Source of the DNA: Mesorhizobium amorphae CCNWGS0123
GTDB taxonomy: Bacteria > Pseudomonadota > Alphaproteobacteria > Rhizobiales > Rhizobiaceae
Assembly: GCF_001686985.1 (NCBI RefSeq)
Contig: NZ_CP015318.1
Location: 1,176,001 to 1,240,000 of the forward strand
Length of the DNA: 64,000 nt
Direction: 5' to 3'
Shown here: positions 18,760 through 27,562 of the stretch, piece by piece
Position numbering within the stretch: position 1 is the first letter of the stretch
How the letters are laid out: the number at the start of each line of letters is the position of its first letter
Position numbers and translations under genes: made by a program
Notes under the pieces: model-generated
What the model was told of the DNA's origin: nothing
What the model saw: only the letters and a program-made list of their open reading frames with translations
Database searches by the model: none

Positions 18760-18980
18760 GGTCATCCCTCTTCGGCCGAACCGGTGCCGGCAGCATAGAA
18801 CCTGCCTGCCGGTTGGCAATCGACGATCAAAAAGAATCCGGCTTGCGAAAACAGCTTTGCCGGCAAGCATTGCGACGTCCGCCGTGGTGAATGCCAGATG
18901 TTTATTTCAGTTAGATGACAAACGACTTTTTGGGCCGGAGGACTTTTCCCGGTGCCATGGGCGGGGCCCCAAAACGGAGC

Positions 18981-19709
18981 TCAGCCGGCCTTCACAGCGA
19001 CGACCAGCAGGGCCTGATAGGCATCCGCCGCCTCGCGCAGGGCGGCCTGCGACAAGGGTCCGGCCCGTCGCGCTATGCCGTCCCGCGCATTCGAGGTGTC
19101 ACGTTTGCCGGGACGGTCGTTGTAGGGCGAGACGGTCGCAAAGATCTGATCGCTCAGGCCGTCGGGGAAAAACAATTGGCCGGTCATCACCGATCGTTCG
19201 TTGGGGAAGACCTTGAAGTGGATGTGGGTGGTGCGGCCGCGATACCAGCCGGGATAGATGGTGGCGAAGGAGACGATGCCGCTTTCGTCCGTCTTCTGCC
19301 AGCCGCGTAGGAATGTCTGGCCGGAGGTATCGACATCCTGGCCGTCGGCCTGTCCGGGATAGCCGGAATAGGCGCCTTGCGCGTCGCAATGCCAGATATC
19401 GACGCGGGCACCGGCAAGCGGGCGACAGGCGGTATCGACCACCTGCAGCCGCACATCGAGACCGACGCCCTTCTTGCCTTCGGTGACGTCGGCGCGTTCA
19501 AGCTTCGGGTCGAAATAGAACGGCCCTTCCGTCACCTCCGGCGTGATGGTGCAGACGCCGGCACCGGCGTCGAACAGGGCAAGCCCGGCATAGGGTGAAG
19601 TCTGCGCCGTCGCGGCGGCCGGCAGGAAAGCGCCGCCGCCGGCGGTGACGGCGATGAGGCTCAGCGCCTGACGCCTGTTCAACGGCATGGTAGGCGGCTT
19701 GTCGGACAT
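18981..19709 (-). CDS. Intradiol ring-cleavage dioxygenase-like exported protein
   Basis: 242 residues. The N-terminus has a twin-arginine-like signal (NRRQALSLIAVTAGGGAFL) ending AATAQ. The dioxygenase core shows ARVDIWHCDAQGAYSGYPG and IYPGWYRGRTTHIHF. By alignment with protocatechuate dioxygenase the ferric ligands would be a tyrosine in the first stretch (114 or 117), Tyr152, His162 and His164. The usual loop between the second Tyr and the His pair is three residues shorter. An exported location is unusual for central aromatic ring cleavage, so the substrate is open. GAGAGGAG precedes the ATG at 19709. Divergent from the CobW gene. Confidence 0.85.
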   Translation of the reverse strand: MSDKPPTMPLNRRQALSLIAVTAGGGAFLPAAATAQTSPYAGLALFDAGAGVCTITPEVTEGPFYFDPKLERADVTEGKKGVGLDVRLQVVDTACRPLAGARVDIWHCDAQGAYSGYPGQADGQDVDTSGQTFLRGWQKTDESGIVSFATIYPGWYRGRTTHIHFKVFPNERSVMTGQLFFPDGLSDQIFATVSPYNDRPGKRDTSNARDGIARRAGPLSQAALREAADAYQALLVVAVKAG

Positions 19710-19813
19710 CTGGCTCCTCTCGCAGCGGCCAGTATGGCCCAGCGGTTTGCTACGTGCAAAAGCAAAGCGCACATCCTATATGGAGCCGACAATCTCCTTT
19801 TCGAGGCCTACAC

Positions 19814-20872
19814 ATGAGCGATGCACAGACGCAGATCCCAGTAACCGTCCTGACAGGCTATCTCGGCGCAGGCAAGACGACGCTGCTCAACCGCATCCTC
19901 TCGGAAAGCCACGGCAAGCGCTATGCCGTCATCGTCAACGAATTCGGCGAAATCGGCATCGACAATGATTTGATCGTGGAGTCCGACGAGGAAATCTACG
20001 AGATGAACAATGGCTGCGTCTGCTGCACGGTGCGCGGCGACCTGATCCGTGTCGTCGAGGGCCTGATGCGCCGGCCCGGCCGTTTCGACGCCATCGTCGT
20101 CGAGACCACGGGCCTGGCCGACCCGGTGCCGGTGGCGCAGACCTTCTTCATGGACGACGACGTGCGCTCCAAGACCAGGCTCGACGCGGTAGTGGCGCTC
20201 GTCGACGCCAAGCACCTGCCGCTCAGGCTGAAGGATTCCAAGGAAGCCGAGGACCAGATCGCCTTTGCCGACGTCGTCGTGCTCAACAAGACCGATCTCG
20301 TCACGCCAGACGAACTCGCCAAGGTCGAGGCGACTATCCGCGCCATCAACCCGGCGGCCAGGATCCACCGCACGACGCGCGCCGGCGTGGCGCTGGCCGA
20401 GGTGCTCGACCGCGGCGCTTTCGATCTTTCACGGGCGCTGGAGAACGATCCGCATTTCCTCGAGGCGCATGACGGCCACGATCACGACCATCACGATCAT
20501 GACCACGATCACCACCACCATGATCATGACGGGCACGACCATCACCACCACGACCATCCTTCCGACATCCACGACGTGACGGTGCAGTCGGTGTCGCTGC
20601 GCGGCGGCGAGATGGATCCGAAGAAATTCTTCCCCTGGATCGAGAAGATCACCCAGATGGAAGGCCCCAACATTCTCAGGCTGAAGGGCATCATCGCGCT
20701 CAAGGGTGATGATGAGCGCTACGTCATCCAGGGTGTCCACATGATCATCGAAGGCGACCACCAGCGCGCCTGGAAGGACGGCGAAAAGCACGAGAGCCGA
20801 CTGGTCTTCATCGGCCGTGAACTCGATGCCGAACGGCTGAAGAAGAGCTTTGAAGCCTGCCAGGCGGCCTAA
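19814..20872 (+). CDS. CobW/COG0523 GTPase, probable metal chaperone
   Basis: 352 residues. Walker A is GYLGAGKT at 15-22. The metal-binding GCVCC is at 67-71, the switch region is VVETTGLADP, and the guanine-specificity NKTD is at 158-161. A linker at about 216-252 holds some 18 histidines alternating with aspartates. The CobW C-terminal domain follows (FFPWIEKI, GVHMIIEG). COG0523 GTPases deliver zinc or other metals to client enzymes. The start at 19814 was chosen at MSDAQTQIPVTVLTG. A WD40 gene follows after the inserted toxin-antitoxin pair. Confidence 0.92.
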   Translation: MSDAQTQIPVTVLTGYLGAGKTTLLNRILSESHGKRYAVIVNEFGEIGIDNDLIVESDEEIYEMNNGCVCCTVRGDLIRVVEGLMRRPGRFDAIVVETTGLADPVPVAQTFFMDDDVRSKTRLDAVVALVDAKHLPLRLKDSKEAEDQIAFADVVVLNKTDLVTPDELAKVEATIRAINPAARIHRTTRAGVALAEVLDRGAFDLSRALENDPHFLEAHDGHDHDHHDHDHDHHHHDHDGHDHHHHDHPSDIHDVTVQSVSLRGGEMDPKKFFPWIEKITQMEGPNILRLKGIIALKGDDERYVIQGVHMIIEGDHQRAWKDGEKHESRLVFIGRELDAERLKKSFEACQAA

Positions 20873-20906
20873 ACGCCGAATTGTTGATCCCATAGGGTTG
20901 ATTGTT

Positions 20907-20939
20907 GTTTCATGTACACATATCATGTGTACATGAAAC
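20907..20939. promoter_or_regulatory. 33-bp perfect palindromic operator of the toxin-antitoxin pair
   Basis: Perfect 15-base arms GTTTCATGTACACAT (20907-20921) and ATGTGTACATGAAAC (20925-20939) around ATC, ending 15 bases before the antitoxin ATG. Antitoxins of this ribbon-helix-helix type repress their own operon by binding such palindromes. Confidence 0.88.
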
Positions 20940-20954
20940 TGAGGAGACACCCTT

Positions 20955-21233
20955 ATGCCGCGGCCCGCCGACCACAAGACTGAACGTTATCAAATTCGCA
21001 TTGCGCCCGCGCAGAAGGCGATGATCGCGCGCGCCGCTGCACTCTCGCATCAGGACGTTGCCGACTTCATCCTCAACAAGGTCGTTCCTGAGGCACAGGC
21101 TGTGATCGAAGCCGCAGAGGTCACAAAAGTATCCGACCGTAATTTCACACGTATACTCGACCTGCTGGAGAATCCGCCGAAACCCAATGCAAAACTGCGA
21201 GCGGCGATCGCGGCCCTGCCGGATACACTGTGA
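20955..21233 (+). CDS. tacA: DUF1778/TacA-type antitoxin
   Basis: 92 residues. The N-terminal ribbon-helix-helix segment TERYQIRIAPAQKAMIARAA with SHQDVADFIL is typical of DUF1778 antitoxins. The C-terminal part (VSDRNFTRILDLLENPPKPN) should wrap the toxin. It binds DNA for autorepression and neutralises the acetyltransferase toxin encoded next; the palindrome at 20907-20939 is its likely operator. The stop overlaps the toxin's GTG start by four bases. The symbol is by family likeness. Confidence 0.9.
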   Translation: MPRPADHKTERYQIRIAPAQKAMIARAAALSHQDVADFILNKVVPEAQAVIEAAEVTKVSDRNFTRILDLLENPPKPNAKLRAAIAALPDTL

Positions 21234-21757
21234 CACTTCCGTCCTGGCACGAGCAGCCGATTGCGAAACAGCACGATCGGGCCTCGTTCGACTGCGGTGA
21301 TGCGCAGATGAACGATTTTCTGCGGCGGTTCGCGCGACAAAGCCATGAACAAAATGCCGCCAAGACCTTCTGTGCGATCGACGACGCGACTACCGAGCGG
21401 ATTCTCGGCTTTTATACAATCGCGCCGTCTGCAGTAGCTTATGAAAACGTGCCCGTGGCCATGACGAAGGGATTGGCGCGGCACGAGGTTTCCGGTTTCA
21501 AGCTCGCCCGTCTCGCGACCGATCGCAGCGTAGCAGGGCAAGGGCTGGGCGGTCAGTTGCTTGCCGCCGCTGCGCTCCGCTGCTTGCGCCTCGCTGGCGA
21601 AGGTGGCGGCGTACTGCTCATCATTGACGCCAAGAGTGAGCGGGCCGCCAGATGGTACGCCAGCTACGGTGCCGAGTCTCTTCAAGGCCAATCTCTGACG
21701 CTGGTGATGCCGCTTGCGACTTTCGCGACGGAGCTGCGGGCAAAGGGGCTGCTTTGA
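21230..21757 (+). CDS. tacT: GNAT family toxin, TacT-like (aminoacyl-tRNA acetyltransferase)
   Basis: 175 residues starting at GTG 21230. The GNAT acetyl-CoA site is RLATDRSVAGQGLGGQLLAA, and the catalytic-type tyrosine stretch is ARWYASYGAES near residue 145. The N-terminal FDCGDAQMNDFLRRFARQ is the TacT-family signature. TacT toxins acetylate the amino group of charged tRNAs and stop translation. It forms an operon with the antitoxin. The pair's GC looks lower than its neighbours, in keeping with horizontal gain. Confidence 0.9.
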   Translation: MTLPSWHEQPIAKQHDRASFDCGDAQMNDFLRRFARQSHEQNAAKTFCAIDDATTERILGFYTIAPSAVAYENVPVAMTKGLARHEVSGFKLARLATDRSVAGQGLGGQLLAAAALRCLRLAGEGGGVLLIIDAKSERAARWYASYGAESLQGQSLTLVMPLATFATELRAKGLL

Positions 21758-21870
21758 TGCCCTCCCACTCTGCCCTTGAGGGACCGTTGCCGATCCCTAT
21801 GGTTGCCGATGTGGGAAACGTCGAGTAAGCCGCCAAGATAAATCCAAAAATCTCGTTCACCCAGGAAGCC

Positions 21871-22845
21871 ATGCCCACAGTCGCCCCGCTTGATCTCGAA
21901 GGCCATTGCGTCGCCGCCGTCTTCCTCGGCGACGTGCCGCATTTCGCGCTGGCCGATGGCGTCGTCCACCGGCTCGACCATGGCCACAAGACCGTGCAGG
22001 CCAATGACGGGCTGCTCGCCGCCTTTCATGATGTGGCCAACGACCGGCTGATCACCGGCGGCGAGGACGGCAAGGTGTTTGCCATTGGCGCCGGCGGCAA
22101 TGCTGCGGAGCTGGCGAGCGCCGGCAAGAAATGGATCACCAGCGTTGCCGCCGGGCCGCAGGGGGCCATCGCCTTCGCCTCCGGCAAGACCGCCTATGTG
22201 CGCTTCGCCGACGGCAAGACAAAAGAATTCGCGCATCCGCGCTCGGTCGAGGGGCTGGCCTTCTCGCCCAAGGGCATGCGCTTCGGCGTTGCCCGCTACA
22301 ATGGCGCGACGCTGCATTTCCCGGCCGCCGAGGGCAAGCCGGTCGAGCTCGAATGGGCCGGCGCCCACACCGGTGTCACCTTTTCGCCGGATGGCGCCTT
22401 CCTCGTCACCACCATGCAGGAAAACGCACTGCATGGCTGGAAGCTGGCCGACGGCAAGCACATGCGCATGAGCGGCTATCCCGGCAAGGTCAAAAGCCTG
22501 TCGTGGAGCGCCAAGGGCAAATGGCTGGCGAGTTCCGGCGCGCCGGCGGCGATCGTCTGGCCGTTTTCGGGCAAGGACGGGCCAATGGGCAAGGCGCCGC
22601 TGGAGCTCGGCACGCGCGGCAATGCCATGGTGACCACTGTCGCCTGCCATCCGAGCCAGGATGTCGTCGCCGTCGGCTATGACGACGGCATGGTGATGGC
22701 GGTGCGCTTTGCCGACGCCAAGGAGGTGCTTCTGCGCCGCCCGGGCAAGGGCGCCATCACCTCGATGATGTGGGACAAGGAGGAACGCCGCGTCGCCTTC
22801 GGCAGTGCCGCCGGTGACTGCGGCGTCATCGACATCACGGCTTGA
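21871..22845 (+). CDS. WD40 repeat protein
   Basis: 324 residues made of about seven repeats of roughly 40 residues, for example VEGLAFSPKGMRFGVARYNG, TGVTFSPDGAFLVTTM and VKSLSWSAKGKWLASSGAP. This predicts a beta-propeller without catalytic residues, used for protein binding. There is no signal peptide, so it is cytoplasmic. CobW-WD40 neighbours are a conserved pair in rhizobia as far as I recall, which would make this a partner of the GTPase at 19814; the toxin-antitoxin genes now separate them. The start ATG at 21871 follows CCAGGAAG. Confidence 0.85.
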   Translation: MPTVAPLDLEGHCVAAVFLGDVPHFALADGVVHRLDHGHKTVQANDGLLAAFHDVANDRLITGGEDGKVFAIGAGGNAAELASAGKKWITSVAAGPQGAIAFASGKTAYVRFADGKTKEFAHPRSVEGLAFSPKGMRFGVARYNGATLHFPAAEGKPVELEWAGAHTGVTFSPDGAFLVTTMQENALHGWKLADGKHMRMSGYPGKVKSLSWSAKGKWLASSGAPAAIVWPFSGKDGPMGKAPLELGTRGNAMVTTVACHPSQDVVAVGYDDGMVMAVRFADAKEVLLRRPGKGAITSMMWDKEERRVAFGSAAGDCGVIDITA

Positions 22846-22851
22846 ACGCGC

Positions 22852-23304
22852 CTACTCGGCCCCGCACGATACTTTGCCGGTGACTTCAACCGGCTTGCCG
22901 TCCTGGTCCGTATCCGCCGCGGCGTCATAGATGGAGAGCGTGTAGCCCCCGTCATAGACGCCTTCGTCACTGGTCTTGGTCATGATCGTCAGTTCGACCG
23001 AGTTGAGGCGTTCCGCGGCCTCGTGCTCGCGATAGATGTTCAGCCGCAATTCCTTGCCGTCGAGCCAGTACTGCGTCAGGTTGGAATCCTCGAACACGGT
23101 CTTGCGCAGGCTGTCACCGGCAGGCCGGCCGAGAATTTCGAGATCGCCGCGAAAGTTGAAAGTCGGCCCGCCCATACCCCTGGTAACGCCGGCTTCGACC
23201 TGGAATATTGCCGCGGCATCTTCAGCGGAGCACCAGACGCCGCCGCTCGCAAAGGCTGCGCCAGCCGACAGAAGCAACGTCGCAGTACAGATGATCGCCC
23301 GCAT
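22852..23304 (-). CDS. Small exported protein of unknown function
   Basis: 150 residues. A signal peptide MRAIICTATLLLSAGAAFAS is followed by a beta-rich domain with two cysteines, GGVWCSAED near the mature N-terminus and VSCGAE at the end, likely disulphide-bonded. Periplasmic. I do not recognise the family. The start at 23304 was chosen for the signal peptide and GGGGGAG four bases upstream. It is convergent with the WD40 gene (6-base gap) and divergent from the aminotransferase. Confidence 0.75.
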   Translation of the reverse strand: MRAIICTATLLLSAGAAFASGGVWCSAEDAAAIFQVEAGVTRGMGGPTFNFRGDLEILGRPAGDSLRKTVFEDSNLTQYWLDGKELRLNIYREHEAAERLNSVELTIMTKTSDEGVYDGGYTLSIYDAAADTDQDGKPVEVTGKVSCGAE

Positions 23305-23460
23305 TTTTCTCCCCCAAACCACAAGCCCGCCAGTATTGGCGCCGGATTTTGCCTCCAGGTCAAGCGCCAGCCGAGTGGCGCTGAGCCAATGCAGCGCAGC
23401 CAGGCGGCCAATTGCGGGTTGAGACTGTGATTGTCTACAGTGGCCGGCGAGAGGGGCCTC

Positions 23461-24843
23461 ATGCATTCAATCGACCATTCAAGGACTTCGATCGGCGGCA
23501 TCGGTCGCGACCGCATTGCCAGGCTGCGCGAGACGGAGGCGGAGGCTTTTCGCAAGGCGCGGCCGAAATCGGCCGCAAAAATCGGCAACGGACTGCCCGG
23601 CTTCTTCGGCGGCGTGCCGATGCATTGGATGAACGACTGGCCGACGCCGTTCCCCATCCTGGTCGACAGCGCCAAGGGCGCCACCATCACCGATATCGAC
23701 GGCAACAGGCTCGACGATTTCTGCCTCGGCGATACCGGCTCGATGTTCGGCCATTCGCCGCCGCCGGTGGCGCGTGCCATCCGCCGCCAGGCCGGCCGCG
23801 GCCTGACCTACATGCTGCCCAGCGAGGATGCGCTCGCCATCGGCCCGCTGTTGCAGCAACATTTCGGCCTGCCGTTCTGGCAGATCGCGACGACGGCGAC
23901 CGACGCCAACCGTTTTGCGCTGCGCGTCGCCCGCGCCGTCACCTCAAGAGAAAAGATCCTGGTCTTCAACGGCTGCTATCACGGCTCGGTCGATGAGACG
24001 ATGGTGCGGCTGGTCGACGGCAGGCCGGTCAACCGGCCGGGGCTGGCTGGCGAATTCCGCGACCTCACCCACAAAACCGGGGTTGTCGAGTTCAATGATT
24101 TGCCGGCGCTGGAAGCCGCGTTGCGCGGCAAGGATATTGCCTGCGTTATCACCGAACCGGTGCTGACCAACTCCTGCATGGTGCTGCCCGACCCCGGCTT
24201 TCACGACGCGCTGCGCAAACTGACCCGCGCCGCCGGCACGCTGCTCTTGATCGACGAAACCCACACCATCTCGACCGGACCTGGCGGCTACACCAGGACA
24301 TACGGGCTGGAGCCGGATCTGTTCGTGCTCGGCAAGCCGATCGCCGGCGGCGTGCCGGCGAGCGTCTGGGGCATGAGCGACGATGTCGCCACGCGCTATG
24401 CCGCCTATAACCTGACCAAGGAGCCGGGTTATTCCGGCATGGGCACGACGCTGTCGGGCAACCCGCTGCAGTTCGCTGCGATGCGCGCGACGCTGGAAGA
24501 GGTGATGACCGACGAGAACTATCTCCATATGGGCCGTTTGGCGCTGCGGTTACACGCCGGGCTGACCGGGGTCATCGACCGCTATCGCCTGCCCTGGCAT
24601 GCTGCCCGTGTCGGCGCCCGCGTCGAGTTCATCTGCGCGCCCGGTCCCTTGAGGAATGGCGGCGAGGCCGAGGCAGCGCACGCGCCGGACCTCGAGGCCG
24701 CGATCCATGTCGCGCTGGTCAACCAGGGCGTGCTGATAGCGCCTTTCCACAACATGATGCTGATCTCGCCGGCAACCACCGCGACCCAGGTCAACCGGCT
24801 GATCACCGCCTTTGGCGCGGTTGCGGCAAGGCTTGCGGCATGA
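23461..24843 (+). CDS. Class III PLP-dependent aminotransferase (GSA-aminotransferase-like)
   Basis: 460 residues. PLP-binding Asp265 lies in LLLIDETHT, and the Schiff-base lysine is probably K292 of VLGKPIAGGVPASVWG. GCYHGSVDETMV is the phosphate-loop segment of glutamate-1-semialdehyde aminotransferase relatives. It is not a heme-pathway enzyme by context: it overlaps a glutamine synthetase-like gene by four bases (ATGA), which suggests amine or polyamine metabolism. GAGAGGGG lies 5 bases before this ATG; an ATG at 23431 is less well supported. Confidence 0.9.
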   Translation: MHSIDHSRTSIGGIGRDRIARLRETEAEAFRKARPKSAAKIGNGLPGFFGGVPMHWMNDWPTPFPILVDSAKGATITDIDGNRLDDFCLGDTGSMFGHSPPPVARAIRRQAGRGLTYMLPSEDALAIGPLLQQHFGLPFWQIATTATDANRFALRVARAVTSREKILVFNGCYHGSVDETMVRLVDGRPVNRPGLAGEFRDLTHKTGVVEFNDLPALEAALRGKDIACVITEPVLTNSCMVLPDPGFHDALRKLTRAAGTLLLIDETHTISTGPGGYTRTYGLEPDLFVLGKPIAGGVPASVWGMSDDVATRYAAYNLTKEPGYSGMGTTLSGNPLQFAAMRATLEEVMTDENYLHMGRLALRLHAGLTGVIDRYRLPWHAARVGARVEFICAPGPLRNGGEAEAAHAPDLEAAIHVALVNQGVLIAPFHNMMLISPATTATQVNRLITAFGAVAARLAA

Positions 24844-26261
24844 GACAAGCGCGCATGCCTACCTCAACCGCCGTAGCGACCTCACCTTCGGGCTCGACGC
24901 CCAGCGAAGCGAGAGCTTTCCTTGACGCCCATCCCGAGATTGAAGCCTTCGATATCGTCTTGACCGACGCCAACGGCGTCGGCCGCGGCAAGATCGTACG
25001 CCGGCACGAATTGATGAGCATCTTCGAGGGCGGCCGGCACATGCCGATCTCGATCCTCGGCCTCGACATCACCGGCGAGGACGTGCACGAGACCGGGCTG
25101 ATCTGGACGACCGGAGACGGCGACCTCAGGGCATGGCCGATCCCCGGCACGCTGGTGCCGCTCTACGGCACAAGTCCGCCGCGCGGGCAGGTGCTGATGG
25201 CGATGTATCACCTCGACGGCCAGCCGATGTCGTCCGACCCGCGGCTCGCGCTGGCCAGGCAAGTGGATACATTGGCGGCCAAAGGCCTGCATCCGGCCGG
25301 CGCCTTCGAACTCGAATTTTTTCTGCTTGCCAATGAGCGTGACGCCGAAGGCAAGGTGCAGGCGGCACGCGCCGTGCTCGACGGCCGCATCTCGGGCAAG
25401 ACCGAGGTCTATTCCGTCGACCATTTGCACGGCATGGAACCGCTGTTTTCCGACATCTATGCCGCGGCCAAGGCGCAAGGCATTCCGGCCGAAACGGTCA
25501 TTTCCGAATATGCGCCGGGCCAGTACGAGCTGACGCTGAACTACCGCAAGGACGTGATGCGGGCGGCCGACGATCTCGTCATGCTGAAACGGCTGGTGCG
25601 GGCGCAGGCGCGCCGCCACGGCGTCACCGCCTGCTTCATGGCCAAGCCGATCGAGAAATATGCCGGCTCGGGCATGCATTTCCATGTCTCGCTGCTGGAC
25701 GATGCCGGGAGGAACGTCTTTGCCGAAGCCGCCGGAGAGACGTGGTCGCTGCCGCTGCTGCGCGGTCTCGGCGGCCTGATCCAGACCATGGCGGAATCGA
25801 TGCTGGTGTTTGCGCCGCACGCCAATTCCTGGCGGCGCTTTGTCTCGCAATCCTATGCGCCGGTGGCCCCGACCTGGGGCGTCAACAACCGTTCGGTGGC
25901 GCTGCGCGTGCCGGCGGGCGATGCCAAGAACCGTCGCATCGAGCACCGGCCGTCGGGCGTCGACGCCAACCCTTATCTGGTGGCGGCAACGGTGTTGGCG
26001 GGTATCGTCAAAGGACTGGACGACGGTCTCGACCCCGGTCCGGAAACCACCGGCAACGGCTATGAATCGGCCGTCACGCGAACGACGATGCCGGTCGACT
26101 GGCGCGCCGCGATCGAGGCCGCGCGGGCTTCGACGTTCCTGAAAGGCGCGCTCGGCGAGGATCTGCACCGGACCTTCGTGGCGATCAAGCAATCGGAATA
26201 TCTGCGTGTCGCCCGCACCGTCAGCGAGCTGGATTATCACCTCTACCTGCACGAGGTGTGA
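24840..26261 (+). CDS. Glutamine synthetase family protein (gamma-glutamylamine ligase-like)
   Basis: 473 residues of the GlnA fold: metal-ligand stretch GAFELEFFLL, ATP site GSGMHFHVSL, substrate loop VAPTWGVNNRSVALRVP and ENRHRP-like IEHRPSGVDANPYL. The N-terminal domain is divergent from nitrogen-assimilating GlnA, and the adenylylation loop is not recognisable. Such paralogues commonly ligate glutamate to putrescine, ethanolamine or other amines. With the overlapping aminotransferase it could form a gamma-glutamylated amine pathway; a matching gamma-glutamyl hydrolase gene is at 12418. Confidence 0.9.
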   Translation: MRQARMPTSTAVATSPSGSTPSEARAFLDAHPEIEAFDIVLTDANGVGRGKIVRRHELMSIFEGGRHMPISILGLDITGEDVHETGLIWTTGDGDLRAWPIPGTLVPLYGTSPPRGQVLMAMYHLDGQPMSSDPRLALARQVDTLAAKGLHPAGAFELEFFLLANERDAEGKVQAARAVLDGRISGKTEVYSVDHLHGMEPLFSDIYAAAKAQGIPAETVISEYAPGQYELTLNYRKDVMRAADDLVMLKRLVRAQARRHGVTACFMAKPIEKYAGSGMHFHVSLLDDAGRNVFAEAAGETWSLPLLRGLGGLIQTMAESMLVFAPHANSWRRFVSQSYAPVAPTWGVNNRSVALRVPAGDAKNRRIEHRPSGVDANPYLVAATVLAGIVKGLDDGLDPGPETTGNGYESAVTRTTMPVDWRAAIEAARASTFLKGALGEDLHRTFVAIKQSEYLRVARTVSELDYHLYLHEV

Positions 26262-26296
26262 GCAGCGAGGCCGGCTAACGAGCCTGCCTTGCGGCC

Positions 26297-27562
26297 TCAG
26301 CGGATCAGGATCGCCCGCAGATCATTCACATTCGTGCCCGTAGGGCCGGGCACGAACAGATCGCCGACCGCATTGAAGGCCGTCCAGGCATTGTTGCCGG
26401 CCAGCATCGCCTTGGCGTCGATGCCCGCCGTGCGCATGCGCGAGACCGTCGAGCCATCGGCAAAGGCGCCGGCATTGTCCTCCGAACCATCGATGCCGTC
26501 GGTGTCGGCGGCCAGCGCATGGACGCCCTCCATGCCGCTGATGCCGATGGCGAAGGCGAGCAGGAATTCCGAGTTGCGGCCGCCCTTGCCTTTGGCACGG
26601 AGCGTCACCGTGGTTTCGCCGCCCGACAGGATCAGCACCGGCTTTTGGAAAGGCCGACTGCGAGTCGCCACCTCGCGCGCGACTGCGGCATGGACGCCGC
26701 CGACCTCACGCGCCTCGCCCTCGATCGAATCGGAAAGGATGACGGCCTCTATGCCTTGCCGCCTGGCCTCGGAGGCTGCCGCTTCCAGTGATACGCCGGC
26801 CGAGCCGATCAGGTGCACCTCATTACCGGCAAAGCGCGGATCGTCCGGACGCGGCGCGTCGGCTGCGGGTGAATTGATATGCGCCATGACCGAAGCCGGC
26901 AGCGTCATGCCATAGGCGGCGATCGAGGCCAGGGCGTCCTCGCGGCTGCCTGTGTCGGGAACGGTGGGCCCGGAGGCGACCAGCGCCGGATTGTCGCCGG
27001 GAATGTCGGACACGACCAGCGACACCACCTTGGCCGGATGGGCCGCTGCGGCCAGCCGGCCGCCCTTGATGGTCGAGAGATGCTTGCGGATGGTGTTCAT
27101 CGCCGCGATCGGCGCGCCGGAGGCAAGCAGCGCCTCGTTGACGGCGATCTCGTCCGCCAGTGTCAAGCCGCCTGCAGGCGAAGGCAACAGCGCCGAACCG
27201 CCGCCTGAAATCAACGCGACGACCAGATCGTCCGCCGTCAGCCTTTGCACCTTCTCAAGCAGTCGCCGCGAGGCCTCGAGCCCGGCCGCATCGGGCACCG
27301 GATGCGCCGCTTCGATGATCTCGATGCGCTCGCATTTGGCGCCATAGCCGTAGCGCGTGACGACGAGCCCTTCGATCGGCCCGTCCCACACCTTTTCGAA
27401 GGCCGCCGCCATCTGCGCCGAGCCCTTCCCGGCGCCGATGACGATGGTGCGGCCCTTGGGTTTCGCCGGCAAATGATCCCGGATCGTCCGTTCCGGGTCA
27501 GCAGCGGCGACGGCGGCGGTGAAGATCGAGGTGAGGAAGGTCTTCGGATCGAATTCAGTCAT
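26297..27562 (-). CDS. ttuD: Glycerate 2-kinase / hydroxypyruvate reductase family (TtuD/GckA type)
   Basis: 421 residues. The N-terminal kinase-like domain has VIGAGKGSAQMAAAFEK and LISGGGSALLPSPAGG; the C-terminal MOFRL domain has LILSGGETTVTLRAKGKGG and ADTDGIDG. It phosphorylates glycerate to 2-phosphoglycerate with ATP; older annotation calls it hydroxypyruvate reductase. It overlaps the UPF0303 gene by four bases and lies in the same direction as the guanine deaminase and PuuD genes, so it may assimilate glyoxylate-derived glycerate from purine breakdown. Confidence 0.9.
   Translation of the reverse strand: MTEFDPKTFLTSIFTAAVAAADPERTIRDHLPAKPKGRTIVIGAGKGSAQMAAAFEKVWDGPIEGLVVTRYGYGAKCERIEIIEAAHPVPDAAGLEASRRLLEKVQRLTADDLVVALISGGGSALLPSPAGGLTLADEIAVNEALLASGAPIAAMNTIRKHLSTIKGGRLAAAAHPAKVVSLVVSDIPGDNPALVASGPTVPDTGSREDALASIAAYGMTLPASVMAHINSPAADAPRPDDPRFAGNEVHLIGSAGVSLEAAASEARRQGIEAVILSDSIEGEAREVGGVHAAVAREVATRSRPFQKPVLILSGGETTVTLRAKGKGGRNSEFLLAFAIGISGMEGVHALAADTDGIDGSEDNAGAFADGSTVSRMRTAGIDAKAMLAGNNAWTAFNAVGDLFVPGPTGTNVNDLRAILIR

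Noticed and set aside
20461..20580. Repetitive CAYGAY-like DNA that could be taken for a tandem repeat or CRISPR-like array.
   Set aside because: It encodes the His/Asp linker of the CobW GTPase in frame; there are no spacers or constant repeats.
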